Positions 9,670 to 19,870 of a stretch of 55,409 nt of DNA are shown piece by piece. This DNA is from Syntrophus sp. (in: bacteria) (GTDB taxonomy: Bacteria > Desulfobacterota > Syntrophorhabdia > Syntrophorhabdales > Syntrophorhabdaceae). Position 1 is the stretch's first letter. Every line of letters begins with the position of its first letter. The DNA lies in assembly GCA_013824645.1 (NCBI GenBank), contig PNOF01000011.1, positions 1 to 55,409 on the forward strand. The letters run 5' to 3'. The notes beneath the pieces were generated by a model. The model made no database searches, had not been told where the DNA came from, and saw nothing but the letters and a program-made list of their open reading frames with translations. The position numbers and the translations under genes are program-made.

Positions 9670-11466
9670 ATGAAACATATCAGAAATTTCAGCATTATTG
9701 CACATATAGACCACGGCAAGTCAACGCTTGCCGACCGTCTCATTCAGTACACTCATCTCGTTGAGGACCGCCAGTTTCGGGACCAGATATTGGACAACAT
9801 GGATATCGAGCGCGAACGGGGCATTACGATCAAGAGTCAAACCGTTGATCTGCCCTATGTTGGCAAAGACGGAGTCGAATATGAACTCAACCTTATCGAT
9901 ACACCGGGACATGTCGATTTTTCTTACGAAGTCTCCCGTGCCCTCGCTTCCTGTGAAGGGGTTCTCCTCCTCGTTGACGCCGCTCAGGGTGTTGAGGCAC
10001 AAACCCTCGGTAATCTCTATGCTGCCATGGAGCACAATCTTGTTATCATTCCTGTTATTAATAAGATCGATCTCCCTGTAGCTAATATCGAAGGAGTGAA
10101 GAACGAGATTGATCAGGAATTGGGATTGGACTCTGATTTGGCCATCCTCTGTTCTGCAAAAGAAGGGATCGGCATTGAGGATATTTTTCATGCTGTTATA
10201 GAAAGAGTGCCGGCCCCCACGGGTGATGCAGAAAAACCTCTTTCCGCGCTCATCTTCGACGCGCACTATGATCCCTTCCGCGGTACCATCGTGAGTTGCC
10301 GTATATTTGACGGCACTGTGAAACCCGGCGATATGATCCGCCTCATGTATAATGGAACAACATATAAGGTTGAAGAGGTAGGGGTTTTCCGCCTTCCCAG
10401 GGAACCGAAAAAAGAACTTACGGCAGGCATGGTTGGTTACATTATTGCAGGCATAAAAACGGTAAGCGACACCAGAGTTGGCGACACTATTACTCTTGAT
10501 AACAATCCAATAGCAGAGGCACTCCCCGGTTTTATTGAAGTAAAACCGGTTGTCTTTTCTTCCATTTACCCTATTGCCTCCGATGACTACCCATCACTTG
10601 TAGAGGCCCTCGAAAAGTACAAGCTCAATGATGCTGCGCTGGTATATCAAAAAGATTCTTCGGCGGCCCTCGGTCAGGGTTTCCGGTGCGGTTTTCTGGG
10701 GCTCCTTCACCTTGAGATTGTTCAGGAACGTCTTGAACGGGAGTTCGACCAGTCTATTATTATGACAGCGCCCAGCGTTCAATATCGTTTTTTTCTCAAT
10801 GACAGCAGTGTGGTGGAGGTCGATAATCCTCTCTATTATCCGGACCCGGCCAAGATAAGAAAATCGGAAGAACCTTTTATCAAGGCAAGCATCCTCGTCC
10901 CTGAGCGTTATGTGGGGGTAGTGATGAAGCTCTGTATGGAGCGCCGTGGCGTCAATTCTCATTTGAGTTATCCGGCGCCGGGCAGGGTGGAGATTACCTT
11001 CGATTTGCCTCTTGCGGAGGTTATCTTTGATTTTTACGACAAGTTGAAAAGTGTAACCCAAGGCTATGGCTCTTTTGATTATGAGATTATTGACTACAGG
11101 GAAAGTAACCTCGTAAAACTCGATATACTCGTAAACGGCGAAAAGGTCGATGCGCTCTCAATCCTTGTTCATCATGACAATGCACGGGAGCGGTCCCTCA
11201 GAGTATGCGAAAAGTTAAGAGAGGAGATACCAAAACAACAATTCAAGATTGCCATCCAGGGCGCTATCGGCGGCAAAATCATCGCCCGTTCCACCATCTC
11301 AGCTTTTAGAAAGGACGTTACTGCCAAGTGTTACGGCGGTGACATTTCGAGAAAGAGAAAGCTCCTTGAGAAGCAGAAGAAAGGCAAGAAACGGATGCGC
11401 ATGGTGGGCAACGTCGAGATACCTCAGAGCGCTTTTTTGGCAGCCCTCAAAACAGACGATGAGTAA
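9670..11466 (+). CDS. lepA: Elongation factor 4 (back-translocating GTPase LepA)
   Basis: 598 aa, full length. It is a ribosome-bound GTPase. The G1 loop AHIDHGKST begins at about residue 10, the switch region reads [10 protein letters not shown], and G3 (DTPGHVDF) and G4 (NKIDLP) follow. The C-terminus has the LepA-specific domain ending ([18 protein letters not shown]). The stop overlaps the hemW start by 8 bp. The lepA-hemW order is common in bacteria. Confidence 0.97.
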   Translation: MKHIRNFSIIAHIDHGKSTLADRLIQYTHLVEDRQFRDQILDNMDIERERGITIKSQTVDLPYVGKDGVEYELNLIDTPGHVDFSYEVSRALASCEGVLLLVDAAQGVEAQTLGNLYAAMEHNLVIIPVINKIDLPVANIEGVKNEIDQELGLDSDLAILCSAKEGIGIEDIFHAVIERVPAPTGDAEKPLSALIFDAHYDPFRGTIVSCRIFDGTVKPGDMIRLMYNGTTYKVEEVGVFRLPREPKKELTAGMVGYIIAGIKTVSDTRVGDTITLDNNPIAEALPGFIEVKPVVFSSIYPIASDDYPSLVEALEKYKLNDAALVYQKDSSAALGQGFRCGFLGLLHLEIVQERLEREFDQSIIMTAPSVQYRFFLNDSSVVEVDNPLYYPDPAKIRKSEEPFIKASILVPERYVGVVMKLCMERRGVNSHLSYPAPGRVEITFDLPLAEVIFDFYDKLKSVTQGYGSFDYEIIDYRESNLVKLDILVNGEKVDALSILVHHDNARERSLRVCEKLREEIPKQQFKIAIQGAIGGKIIARSTISAFRKDVTAKCYGGDISRKRKLLEKQKKGKKRMRMVGNVEIPQSAFLAALKTDDE

Positions 11467-12580
11467 TCAGGTATTACCGGGGTTGTATGTTCACATCCCC
11501 TTCTGTAAAACCAAATGCCCCTATTGTGATTTTTATTCAATTACCGATAGCACCGGCGCAAATACGTTCCTTGATGCAGTAATAACCGAAGCCGGTCTTT
11601 ACCGGGATATTTACCAGGAATTCGATTCGCTCTATTTTGGCGGGGGGACGCCATCCTTTGTGGACGATAAAGAGTTTGCAAGGCTTGTCTCCGGCCTGCA
11701 GTCCCTCTTTGTTTTTTCACCACATACGGAAATTACCGTTGAAATGAATCCTGACGATGTGACAAGGGAAAAATTATCGCTTTATAAATCACTTGGCATT
11801 AACAGAATCAGTCTGGGGGTTCAGTCATTCAATGATAAGGAACTTGTTTTTTTGCAAAGAAGGCATACGGCAGCCGGAGCGAAAGAGGCAATTCACCTTA
11901 TACAATCAGCGGGGTTTGCTAATTTTGGCATTGACCTTATTAATAGTCTGCCGGGTCAGAGGGCGAAGAATTGGATGAAGACGCTTGAGGAGGCATCTTC
12001 TTTTAAACCGGCCCACATCTCCTGTTACCAGCTTACCATCAATGGCGCAACGCCATTCGGAAAAATGGTTCAGGAAGGGGCTCTCAAATTGCCTTCTGAT
12101 GAAAAACAGAGGAATTTTTTCTTGTCTACATCTCATTTTCTCAAAGAGAGAGGGTTCATACATTATGAGATCTCCAATTTTGCCTTCGGGGAAGCTTCCC
12201 GTTCCCGCCACAACATGAAATACTGGAGCCATGTCCCCTACCTGGGTTTGGGACCCGGCGCCCACTCTTTTCACAATAATGTACGATGGTGGAATGTGCG
12301 ATCCATCGAGCAATATCTCAAGGCGCTCAGCATAAAAGAAATGCCCGTTGAAGGTCGTGAAAGGCTTTCCAGCGAACAGTTGGAATTGGAGAAGCTTTTT
12401 CTCGGTTTGAGAAACCTTGAAGGGGTTGAGATCAGTGATACACCCTGTGAATCCATAAATGAAGTTGCGTTGAAGAGGCTCATCGCAGAAAAGCTTGTAG
12501 AGATCCATGACGGAAAGATAATTCCCACAACAGCAGGTTATCTCGTTGCAGATCGTTTACCACTCTTGATTTCAGGATAG
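11459..12580 (+). CDS. hemW: Radical SAM heme chaperone HemW
   Basis: 373 aa from ATG at 11459. It opens [20 protein letters not shown] and continues with the radical SAM loop C-x3-C-x2-CDF that binds [4Fe-4S]. YFGGGTPS, the SAM-binding GG region, lies near residue 60. This length and N-terminus fit HemW (old annotation 'oxygen-independent coproporphyrinogen III oxidase'), which binds heme and inserts it into target proteins. It lacks the extra N-terminal region and CxxxCxxCxC motif of true HemN. The frame is open further upstream inside lepA, but that extension has no RBS and is a shadow of lepA. Confidence 0.92.
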   Translation: MSNQVLPGLYVHIPFCKTKCPYCDFYSITDSTGANTFLDAVITEAGLYRDIYQEFDSLYFGGGTPSFVDDKEFARLVSGLQSLFVFSPHTEITVEMNPDDVTREKLSLYKSLGINRISLGVQSFNDKELVFLQRRHTAAGAKEAIHLIQSAGFANFGIDLINSLPGQRAKNWMKTLEEASSFKPAHISCYQLTINGATPFGKMVQEGALKLPSDEKQRNFFLSTSHFLKERGFIHYEISNFAFGEASRSRHNMKYWSHVPYLGLGPGAHSFHNNVRWWNVRSIEQYLKALSIKEMPVEGRERLSSEQLELEKLFLGLRNLEGVEISDTPCESINEVALKRLIAEKLVEIHDGKIIPTTAGYLVADRLPLLISG

Positions 12581-12821
12581 TTGTCACCCCCCATTAAATT
12601 TTTATTGACAACGAGTTATTTATCGGTTATTATAAATCCAGTTATGTTATTTAATTCACATACTCGGTGTTTAGAAGCTGTCAACTATGATACAAATATG
12701 ACAGCAGTAAGCAAGATGGCCACAGAAGCCGATTTAGAAACATTTAGAAAGTGCAACAATTCACAAAGTAGTCTATTAAACTAAAAATCATCTCCTTAAG
12801 CTTCTCATAATAACCCCCCTT

Positions 12822-12850
12822 CCCCCTGGGCACCCACCTAGGGGGTTTTT
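12822..12850 (+). terminator. Rho-independent terminator-like hairpin
   Basis: CCCCCT (12822-12827) pairs with AGGGGG (12840-12845), followed by TTTTT. A second C-run at 12814-12819 could compete. It would end lepA-hemW transcription. Confidence 0.5.
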
Positions 12851-12851
12851 C

Positions 12852-12881
12852 TTTACAATGGGGGTCAATTTATTGTATACT
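12852..12881 (+). promoter_or_regulatory. Likely sigma70 promoter for the tol operon
   Basis: TTTACA (12852-12857), 18-base spacer, TATACT (12876-12881). Transcription would start near 12888, leaving only about 25 bases before the ATG at 12914. Confidence 0.55.
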
Positions 12882-12913
12882 TTTTCCTCAATATGGATAT
12901 TAGTGGAGCAGAC

Positions 12914-13567
12914 ATGTATACGGGGGGCCTTCTTGGCCTTATTTATGCCGCAGGGCCTGTTGCAAAGGCAGTGCTGGTTATCCTCTTTTTCTTCTCCGTC
13001 ATTTCCTGGACAATTACCTTTATAAAATGGAGACAATTCAACAGGACCGATAATGAAGGCGACCGTTTTTTCAGGGCAGTCAAAGAAGCCGATTCCTTCA
13101 AAAAACTCATTTCCGTTTATCGGGACAGTCAGGATAATGCCTTTTACCGGTTGGTCCTTGCATGTTATAAAGAGGTTACATCAAGGCAGAAAGATAATTC
13201 TGTCTTAAAACCGGAGGCAATTCCCGCTATAGAAAATATTCTGAAAATCACCATTGCCGAAGAATCGGTGAAGCTTGAAAGACGACTAACTTTTCTCGCA
13301 ACGACGGCAAACACGGCCCCCTTTATCGGGCTCTTCGGCACTGTCTGGGGGATTATGGATTCTTTCAGAGAGATCGGGGTAAAAGGAACGACAAGTCTTG
13401 CCGTTGTTGCTCCCGGTATCAGCGAAGCGCTTATTGCCACTGCCATCGGTCTCGCCACTGCCATACCTGCTGTTCTTGCGTACAATTACTGCCTCGGAAG
13501 ACTGAAACGGATCCTTTCCAGATTGGATAATGCTGCCATGTACCTTATCAATATTATCGAAAAATGA
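12914..13567 (+). CDS. tolQ: TolQ/ExbB/MotA-family proton channel subunit
   Basis: 217 aa from ATG 12914, chosen because GGAG (12905-12908) sits 5 bases upstream. An in-frame ATG at 12893 has no RBS and lies almost at the predicted transcription start. Membrane segments are at about 10-32 (AKAVLVILFFFSVISW), and at about 130-150 and 165-190, with the family signature TANTAPFIGLFGTVWGIM and VAPGISEALIATAIGLATAIPA. It forms the stator channel with TolR and feeds proton motive force to the TolA/TonB-type protein. It overlaps tolR by 4 bp. Confidence 0.92.
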   Translation: MYTGGLLGLIYAAGPVAKAVLVILFFFSVISWTITFIKWRQFNRTDNEGDRFFRAVKEADSFKKLISVYRDSQDNAFYRLVLACYKEVTSRQKDNSVLKPEAIPAIENILKITIAEESVKLERRLTFLATTANTAPFIGLFGTVWGIMDSFREIGVKGTTSLAVVAPGISEALIATAIGLATAIPAVLAYNYCLGRLKRILSRLDNAAMYLINIIEK

Positions 13568-13980
13568 ATACTTCCAGAAAAGAATCTAAAGGACCTCTCT
13601 CCGAGATCAATGTAGTGCCTCTCGTTGATATTATGCTGGTGCTCCTTATTATCTTTATGATCACTGCTCCGATGATGCAGCATGGAATGGGTATAGATGT
13701 TCCTAACGTGACAGCCAAGCCGCTTCCAACAAAGAATGAACCGCAGGTCCTGAACATCACACGGAACGAGAATCTGATCCTCAATGAAAAAAAATTAAAC
13801 ATAAAGGACCTTAAAGCGGCTGTTCAATTTTTGTTTAATAATAAAACCAACAAGGAAATTTTCTTACGGGCCGATAAGGATGTGTCCTACGGATTTGTGG
13901 CGCGGTGTATGGGCATTGTACGGGAAGCAGGTGTGGAAAAGATTAATATGGTAACAAAACCATTGGAAAGTAATGAGTGA
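13564..13980 (+). CDS. tolR: TolR/ExbD-family proton channel subunit
   Basis: 138 aa. A short cytoplasmic N-terminus (ESKGPLSEINVVPLVDIMLV) leads into one membrane helix (about 18-38, VDIMLVLLIIFMITAPMM) carrying the conserved proton-relay Asp, then a periplasmic domain. The start overlaps tolQ (ATGA) and the stop overlaps the next gene by 8 bp. It works with TolQ to energise the periplasm-spanning partner. Confidence 0.92.
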   Translation: MNTSRKESKGPLSEINVVPLVDIMLVLLIIFMITAPMMQHGMGIDVPNVTAKPLPTKNEPQVLNITRNENLILNEKKLNIKDLKAAVQFLFNNKTNKEIFLRADKDVSYGFVARCMGIVREAGVEKINMVTKPLESNE

Positions 13981-14746
13981 AGAAGCCTGGTACAAGATGC
14001 TGGCAGTCTCTTTTGCGCTCCATATCCTTGTCGTGGGGGCTTTTAGCGTCCCTCTTCAATCAAAATCAAAAAAAATAGATCTGTCCTCATCATATTCTGT
14101 AAACCTTGTGGGAGGAGTGGGCAATCTGGGTAGCGGCCCGCAAAAGAGCGTTGCCCCTGAAGTAAAAAAGACGCCGATAAAACCCGTGCCGGTGGTGAAA
14201 GAAAAGAAACCTGCCTCGACAAAAAGCAAGCCTGTTCCCATTAAAAATGAAAAAAATCTTGTTTCCATTTCCAAGAAAAAAGTCCCTGAAAAAGCAACTC
14301 CGACACAGGACGAGATGGACCAGCTAAAGAAAAAGATTCAAAATCTCAGAAAAAAGACAGACTATCTTGACGTGGCAAAAGCTGGTGGCGGTACCGGGAA
14401 GGCATCGGGCGCCGGGGGTTTACCTCTTTCCGGTGATGGAACAGGCAGGCCTCTTGACCCGATGACACAAAAGTATTTGATGGATATCTGGGATAAGATA
14501 AAAGGGGCCTGGAATGTCCCCGGCATGGCATCCAGAAAAGACTTGGAGACGATAGTAACTATCAAAATAAGAAAAGACGGCCGAATCGTCGATATTAATA
14601 TCGAGAAAAGATCAGGCAACAGGGTCTATGACGAGTCGATACTCCGTGTTTTACGGGCTGTAGAGCCTCTGCCTCCTATACCTCAATCGCTCAATATGGA
14701 TTCCATTGAGGTAGGCTTCCGGTTTCTGCCGGGGGACATCACATGA
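13973..14746 (+). CDS. TonB/TolA-type energy transducer
   Basis: 257 aa. One N-terminal membrane helix (about 6-22, LAVSFALHILVVGAFSV) is followed by a Lys/Pro-rich periplasm-spanning stretch (about 50-125), a Gly-rich hinge (AGGGTGKASGAGG) and a C-terminal domain (about 160-257: IWDKIKGAWNVPGM, then TIVTIKIRKDGRIVDINIEK, YDESILRVLRAVEPLPPIP) of the TolA/TonB C-terminal type. Position after tolQR favours a TolA role in outer-membrane integrity. A TonB role cannot be excluded, and no tolB or pal follows. Confidence 0.85.
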   Translation: MSEEAWYKMLAVSFALHILVVGAFSVPLQSKSKKIDLSSSYSVNLVGGVGNLGSGPQKSVAPEVKKTPIKPVPVVKEKKPASTKSKPVPIKNEKNLVSISKKKVPEKATPTQDEMDQLKKKIQNLRKKTDYLDVAKAGGGTGKASGAGGLPLSGDGTGRPLDPMTQKYLMDIWDKIKGAWNVPGMASRKDLETIVTIKIRKDGRIVDINIEKRSGNRVYDESILRVLRAVEPLPPIPQSLNMDSIEVGFRFLPGDIT

Positions 14747-15537
14747 CGCCCTTGCAGAGTATCATTATGGGTGCAATCCAGGGGGTTACAGAATTTCTCC
14801 CCATCAGCAGTTCAGCCCACCTTATTATCATACCCTGGTTCTTTCATATAGAGGATGGCAATATCAACAAGCTTACCTACGATGTGATGCTCCACCTCGG
14901 AACTCTCCTGGCAATCCTGTGCGTCTATGGAAAGAAGCTTCTCCGCATTATTGTTGAAGGATTGATCGATTTCAGAGCGGGCCGCGGCAAAGAGTCGTTG
15001 CTCGCAAAACTCATCATAGCCACGATTCCTGCCGGTGTTGCCGGTATTTTGTTGCAGCATGTCATCGAAACGTACCTGAGAACACCATTTGTTGCGGCCT
15101 ATATGCTTGCCTTTGTCTCCATCCTGATGATTATCGCCGAAAGGATACACGTGAATAGAAGAGAGATCTCTCATCCTGTAGCTATTGCTATAGGCCTTGC
15201 GCAGGCTGTTGCTCTCGTGCCGGGTACATCACGAAGCGGCGCGACAATTACCATGGGGATGTTTCTGGGACTCAAGCGAAGTGAAGCTGTTGATTTTTCA
15301 TTTTTACTATCTATCCCCATTATATGCGGTAGCGCACTGTATGAGATGAGACATTTTGAGTACCACAGTGGGAATACTGGTATCTATCTTTATGGAGGAC
15401 TGTCAGCATTTATTTTTGGCTTATTGAGCCTCAGTTTTCTTATAAAATACCTGAAAAAACATACCCTTGATATCTTTGCTTATTACAGGATTCTTCTTGC
15501 CCTCATCATACTCCTCGCATCACTGCAATGGAATTAG
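14743..15537 (+). CDS. uppP: Undecaprenyl-diphosphate phosphatase
   Basis: 264 aa, about eight membrane helices. It recycles the lipid carrier by removing a phosphate from C55-PP. The two active-site motifs are present: GVTEFLPISSSAHL near residue 14 and PGTSRSGATITM near residue 160. The start overlaps the tonB/tolA-like stop (ATGA), so it is the last gene of the tol transcript. Its stop codon lies at the very edge of a hairpin repeat element. Confidence 0.95.
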   Translation: MTPLQSIIMGAIQGVTEFLPISSSAHLIIIPWFFHIEDGNINKLTYDVMLHLGTLLAILCVYGKKLLRIIVEGLIDFRAGRGKESLLAKLIIATIPAGVAGILLQHVIETYLRTPFVAAYMLAFVSILMIIAERIHVNRREISHPVAIAIGLAQAVALVPGTSRSGATITMGMFLGLKRSEAVDFSFLLSIPIICGSALYEMRHFEYHSGNTGIYLYGGLSAFIFGLLSLSFLIKYLKKHTLDIFAYYRILLALIILLASLQWN

Positions 15538-15709
15538 TTTCCGTCCAGAAAGGGTTATTTTCCGCCCTGGCGGCGTCAATCTGCGGTTTTGCTTGTGCGG
15601 CGTACATGAGTACGCCTCCGCGCAATCCCTTGATTGCCCCACGACTTCTCGCGGGGTGGTTCATTATCTTGCCAGGACGAAAAATCCCTCCTTTCTGAAT
15701 CGGAAACTG
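15536..15709. repeat. Hairpin (MITE-like) repeat element, family A
   Basis: Imperfect terminal inverted arms: 15536-15571 (AGTTTCCGTCCAGAAAGG, then CCGCCCTGGC) against 15671-15709 read backwards (AGTTTCCGATTCAGAAAGG, then CGTCCTGGC). A perfect inner hairpin GGCGTAC-ATGA-GTACGCC sits at 15599-15616. No transposase. The element starts on the uppP stop codon and could act as a 3' hairpin of the tol-uppP mRNA. Confidence 0.65.
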
Positions 15710-15743
15710 GCAGTCTCTTGTTTCGAGGTTAAAGGATGTGTCT

Positions 15744-15905
15744 ATGAATAGAGAAGAGCAAGATATCTCAGGCCCCGATATGGGAGACGGGTTTGTGCAC
15801 TATGATCCGGACAACCTGCCATACGAAAAACTGCGCCTTTGTGAATACCTGTCGGAATTACCGGAGCTTACACCGGAAGAGGTAAAAGATCCCAAGGAAA
15901 AATGA
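15744..15905 (+). CDS. Small acidic protein, 53 aa, unknown function
   Basis: ATG at 15744 with AAAGGA 7 bases upstream. The product begins MNREEQDISGPDMGDGF and ends TPEEVKDPKEK. It is strongly acidic, with no hydrophobic segment and one Cys. The stop is 3 bases before the mutY-like start, which supports co-translation. It could be a small partner of the glycosylase, but nothing in the sequence proves this. Confidence 0.5.
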   Translation: MNREEQDISGPDMGDGFVHYDPDNLPYEKLRLCEYLSELPELTPEEVKDPKEK

Positions 15906-15908
15906 TGC

Positions 15909-16736
15909 ATGAAGCACAGACAGCTCTCTCCGAAACAGATATCCTCCTTCCAAAGCACTATTTATCGATACTTCACAGAACATGGCCGGGATCTTCCCTG
16001 GAGAAATACCAACGATCCCTATTGTATCCTTGTTTCTGAAATGATGCTTCAGCAAACTCAGGTAGAGCGGGTCATGGAGAAATATGGTCTTTTTCTGTCA
16101 CGGTTTCCCGACTTTGTTTCCCTTGCAAAGGCAACCCTCAGAGAGATATTAGTTGTGTGGCAAGGATTAGGGTACAACAGGCGTGCCATGTCTCTTATGA
16201 AACTTGCGCAGGTCGTTGTAACCGAAAATCACGGAAAACTCCCCGCAAATTTGGAAGCATTAGTAAAACTGCCGGGGATCGGGCGGGCAACTGCCGGATC
16301 TATACTTGCCTTTGCATTTCATGAACCTTCGGTTTTTATCGAAACCAATATCCGAAGGGTTTTTATCCATCACTTTTTTCAGGACCGGGAAGATGTCCAT
16401 GATGACGAAATCATGGCCCTCGTGGAAGTAACGCTGGATAGATCGAATCCGAGGGACTGGTACTATGCTCTTATGGACTACGGGTCCATGCTGAAAAAAC
16501 AAATTGCAAATCCCAACAAGAAAAGTGCCCATTATACACGGCAGTCTCCTTTCGAAGATTCCGATAGAAAAATCCGGGGTGCTATCCTGAAGGCCCTTGT
16601 CAGGGATGTATCCATGACAGAAGAAGGTATGACTACTGCAATTGGCGGCGAGAAGGAGCGAATGAAAAATATTTTATCTGCGTTAGTCAAAGAAGGTTTT
16701 ATCGTGAAAAGAGACAAAACCTATTGTATCGTATGA
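15909..16736 (+). CDS. MutY-like DNA glycosylase without iron-sulfur cluster
   Basis: 275 aa, HhH-GPD fold. WRNTNDPYCILVSEMMLQQT holds the MutY-type Glu (44), LPGIGRATAGSIL (121-133) is the helix-hairpin-helix DNA grip, and FIETNIRRVF (143-152) is where MutY and EndoIII carry the catalytic Asp; here it is Glu145. MutY's four Cys (C-x6-C-x2-C-x5-C) should follow near 190-210, but that region (DYGSMLKKQIANPNKKSAHY) has none. The only Cys are 39 and 273. The NUDIX-like C-terminal 8-oxoG domain is also missing and is replaced by about 60 residues resembling a winged helix (ILKALVRDVSMTEEGMTTAI). Substrate is therefore uncertain; adenine opposite 8-oxoG or a mismatch thymine are possible. Confidence 0.8.
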   Translation: MKHRQLSPKQISSFQSTIYRYFTEHGRDLPWRNTNDPYCILVSEMMLQQTQVERVMEKYGLFLSRFPDFVSLAKATLREILVVWQGLGYNRRAMSLMKLAQVVVTENHGKLPANLEALVKLPGIGRATAGSILAFAFHEPSVFIETNIRRVFIHHFFQDREDVHDDEIMALVEVTLDRSNPRDWYYALMDYGSMLKKQIANPNKKSAHYTRQSPFEDSDRKIRGAILKALVRDVSMTEEGMTTAIGGEKERMKNILSALVKEGFIVKRDKTYCIV

Positions 16737-16760
16737 TACACTGCTGAAAATACCCGGTTA

Positions 16761-19343
16761 TTATTTTTTGAAGATCACATTTCCCTTGGTATCAACATCG
16801 ACAGTGACCGTATCGCCTTCTTTTATCTCACTCTTGAGAATCATGAGCGCCAGCGTATCCTGGATCTTTTTCTGGATCAGTCTTTTCAGAGGGCGTGCGC
16901 CGTAGGCAGGGTCATATCCTTCTTTCGCGATCATATCTTCCAGTTTCTTTGTGTATTTCAGGCCGATGTTCCTGTCTGCGGCACGTTTTGTGAGATAAAC
17001 AAGCTGGAGGCGCACAATCTGCCCGATATTCTCTGCCGAGAGGGACCTGAAAATAATGATGTCATCTATTCTATTGATGAACTCCGGTTTGAAATGTCCC
17101 TTGACGGCTTCCATGACGCGGGTCTTCATCTCTTCGTAATCTTTGTCGGTGAGGTCAGTGATCCACTGGCTTCCGATGTTGGAGGTCATGATAATCACGG
17201 TATTTTTGAAATCCACTGTTCTTCCCTGACCGTCAGTGAGTCTCCCGTCATCGAGTACCTGGAGGAGGACGTTAAAGACTTCCGGATGTGCCTTTTCGAC
17301 TTCATCAAGAAGGATAATCGAGTAAGGTCTTCTCCGCACTGCTTCTGTGAGATATCCCCCTTCTTCGTAACCCACATATCCCGGTGGTGCACCGATGAGA
17401 CGGGACACGGAATGCTTTTCCATAAATTCGCTCATATCTATTCTGACAATAGCCTGTTCATCATCGAAGAGGAATTCTGCAAGGGCTCGTGCGAGCTCTG
17501 TTTTTCCCACTCCTGTGGGCCCAAGGAAAAGAAAAGAACCGAGAGGACGATTCGGGTCCTGTAATCCTGCCCGGGCCCGTCGTACTGTATTTGCAACGGC
17601 TTCTACGGGTTCGTCCTGGCCGATGACCCTTTGATGGATCCGCTCTTCCATCTGGACGAGCTTTTCCATATCCCCTTCGAGCATCTTTGAAACGGGGATA
17701 CCCGTCCATTTGGAGATGACCTGCGCGATGTCTTCTTCATCGACTTCCTCCTTGAGCATTCCGGAGCCTTTCTGGAGTTGCGCCAATTCATCGTTTTTCT
17801 TTTTTAATTCCTGTTCAAGGCCTGCAATAAGCCCGTAACGGATTTCAGCCACTTTTCCGTAATCGCCTTTTCTTTCCAGTTCATCACCTTCTGTTTTTGC
17901 GTGGTCGATCTTTTCCTTGATTTTACTGATGTCCGTAATGAAGGCCTTTTCTTTTTCCCACTGTTTTCTCTTTTCACCCACGTCTATTTTGAGTTCCTTC
18001 AATTCGTCTTCAAGTTTTTTCTTCCGTTCCTTAGATGCCTCGTCTTTTTCCTTTTTCAGCGCTTCAATCTCGATCTGTATCTGGATGATCCTTCGTTCGA
18101 CCTCGTCAATCTCAGTGGGGACGCTGTCGATCTCCATTCTTAGCCGTGAAGATGCTTCGTCAATGAGATCAATAGCCTTGTCAGGTAGAAATCTGCCCGT
18201 AATATAGCGATGGGAGAGGGTCGCGGCGGCTATGATAGCAGGGTCTTTGATACGGATGCCGTGGTGGAGTTCGTACTTTTCTTTAAGGCCCCGCAGGATT
18301 GCTATGGTCTCCTCCACGCTTGGTTCACCCACGTATACCGGCTGGAAACGCCGTTCAAGGGCAGCATCTTTCTCTATGTACTTACGGTATTCGTCCAGGG
18401 TTGTGGCGCCGATACAGCGAAGCTCACCCCGCGCAAGGGCGGGTTTGAGCATGTTCGATGCGTCAACGGAACCCTGCGCTCCTCCGGCGCCGACAATAGT
18501 ATGGAGCTCATCGATGAAAAGGATGACACTACCAGCCGCTTCATCGATCTCTTTAAGGACTGCTTTGAGCCTGTCTTCAAATTCTCCTCTAAATTTAGCG
18601 CCTGCAAGGAGTGCCCCCAGATCGAGGGACAGCACCCGCTTGTTTTTGAGGGTTTCCGGGATGTCACCGCTTAGTATCCTTTGGGCAAGTCCTTCCACGA
18701 TTGCAGTCTTGCCGACGCCGGGTTCGCCGATAATGACGGGATTATTTTTGGTCCTCCGGGAAAGGACCTGCATGACGCGGCGCACTTCTTCATCACGACC
18801 GATGACGGGATCGAGTTTGCCTTTCCTCGCTTCTTCCGTTAAATCTCTGCAGTATCTCTGCAGGGCCTGATATTTTTCTTCCGGGGCCTGATCGGTAATG
18901 CGCTGCGTTCCTCTGATATCCTTGAGGACCGTGTAGATGCTTTCCTTTGTTACCCCATGGCTTTTGAGAATATGTGCTGCAGCTACGTCCTTTATTTCCG
19001 TAACGCCGATCAAGAAATGCTCTGTGCTTACATATTCATCTTTGAGCCGTTCTGCCTCGGAAAAAGCTATGTCGAGTGCCTGTTTGAGGTGGGGTGAAAT
19101 GTACACCTGCGCTGAGCCTTCTACACGGGGCATTTTTTTTAATTCTTTTTCCAGATCGTTGTTGATCGATTCCGGTCGTGCCCCCAGCTTTTCAAGAATG
19201 GGCCGAATAACCCCTTCCTTCTGCGCTATAAGGGCAGCGAGGAGGTGTTCATTTTCAACTGCCTGATGACCCAGCGATTCTGCCTTCTTCTGTGCATCGG
19301 AAATGGCTTCCTGGGCCTTTATCGTTAATTTCTCCCAGTTCAT
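16761..19343 (-). CDS. clpB: ATP-dependent disaggregase ClpB
   Basis: 860 aa, full length. This AAA+ chaperone threads aggregated proteins through its central pore together with DnaK. In order: Clp_N repeats (1-145), first AAA module with GEPGVGKT (about 204-211), the long coiled-coil M-domain (about 400-520, highly charged [14 protein letters not shown]) that separates ClpB from ClpA/C, and second AAA module with [11 protein letters not shown] (about 605) and Walker [12 protein letters not shown]. It faces mutY convergently with a 24 bp gap. A weak RBS (GGGGTGATT) precedes the start. No clear heat-shock sigma32 promoter was found upstream. Confidence 0.97.
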   Translation of the reverse strand: MNWEKLTIKAQEAISDAQKKAESLGHQAVENEHLLAALIAQKEGVIRPILEKLGARPESINNDLEKELKKMPRVEGSAQVYISPHLKQALDIAFSEAERLKDEYVSTEHFLIGVTEIKDVAAAHILKSHGVTKESIYTVLKDIRGTQRITDQAPEEKYQALQRYCRDLTEEARKGKLDPVIGRDEEVRRVMQVLSRRTKNNPVIIGEPGVGKTAIVEGLAQRILSGDIPETLKNKRVLSLDLGALLAGAKFRGEFEDRLKAVLKEIDEAAGSVILFIDELHTIVGAGGAQGSVDASNMLKPALARGELRCIGATTLDEYRKYIEKDAALERRFQPVYVGEPSVEETIAILRGLKEKYELHHGIRIKDPAIIAAATLSHRYITGRFLPDKAIDLIDEASSRLRMEIDSVPTEIDEVERRIIQIQIEIEALKKEKDEASKERKKKLEDELKELKIDVGEKRKQWEKEKAFITDISKIKEKIDHAKTEGDELERKGDYGKVAEIRYGLIAGLEQELKKKNDELAQLQKGSGMLKEEVDEEDIAQVISKWTGIPVSKMLEGDMEKLVQMEERIHQRVIGQDEPVEAVANTVRRARAGLQDPNRPLGSFLFLGPTGVGKTELARALAEFLFDDEQAIVRIDMSEFMEKHSVSRLIGAPPGYVGYEEGGYLTEAVRRRPYSIILLDEVEKAHPEVFNVLLQVLDDGRLTDGQGRTVDFKNTVIIMTSNIGSQWITDLTDKDYEEMKTRVMEAVKGHFKPEFINRIDDIIIFRSLSAENIGQIVRLQLVYLTKRAADRNIGLKYTKKLEDMIAKEGYDPAYGARPLKRLIQKKIQDTLALMILKSEIKEGDTVTVDVDTKGNVIFKK

Positions 19344-19550
19344 GTAATCACCCCATCATATATTTATTAGCTTTCAGCGTTCAGCTTAAAGCTTTCAAAA
19401 ATGTTATCTTCTATGAGTTACTATACCTAATCACTGTTCGCTGTGTGCTTATACTGACAATATAATCACGATATTTCTAAAATCAACAATTCCATTTCTC
19501 AATTAAAGTACCATCTTTCATCTTTCCACTTCAAACCGTCGTCCATATTT

Positions 19551-19730
19551 ACCCGGGACCAGTCCCGGAGTAATCGAGGAATATTCCATGGGTCTTACGG
19601 CAATCTGATGGTGTGTTAGTGGCTATGTATGTCTTCCTGAATGATGTTTCCGTTATTGCTTTCTGAACTGTGGAAATTTCAAGCGGTATTCGAAGATAGA
19701 CCAATTTATCCGATACCGGGTGTTTTGTGT
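19551..19730. repeat. Dispersed repeat, copy 1
   Basis: Begins at the palindrome CCGGGACCAGTCCCGG. Its segment 19631-19689 (TTCCTGAATGATG, then TTATTGCTTTCTGAACTG, then AAATTTCAAGCGGTATTC) recurs at 55350-55409. A diverged second copy follows at 19871-20075. Confidence 0.65.
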
Positions 19731-19732
19731 CC

Positions 19733-19869
19733 GGCCAACGGCTTGAGCAAAAACTCCATCTGCGGCGTTCTGCCGCGCCATGCGTTTGCTCAGCGTATGT
19801 ATATACGCTTCCGCGCCAGCAAGGCTCGCAGCCCATCCACATCTGGAGTTTTTGCTCAAGCCGTTGGCC
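19733..19869. repeat. Hairpin element with perfect 26-bp inverted arms, family B
   Basis: Arms 19733-19758 (begins GGCCAACGGCTTGAGC) and 19844-19869 are exact reverse complements over 26 bases. The centre carries AGCGTAT-GTAT-ATACGCT (19792-19809), a second perfect hairpin. Length 137 bp, no coding capacity of its own. Confidence 0.8.
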
Positions 19870-19870
19870 A

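Larger units (their letters stand above)
12581..12913 (+). other. Intergenic region before tolQ
   Basis: About 330 bp between hemW and tolQ. The first 200 bp are AT-rich and show no credible gene. The last part holds a terminator-like hairpin (12822-12850) followed at once by a promoter (12852-12881). Confidence 0.6.

Noticed and set aside
12581-12784. 67-residue frame after hemW
   Set aside because: No RBS, AT-rich, no domain features; starts at the hemW stop by chance.
15467-15751. 94-residue frame overlapping the end of uppP
   Set aside because: It runs through the family A hairpin element and has no RBS.
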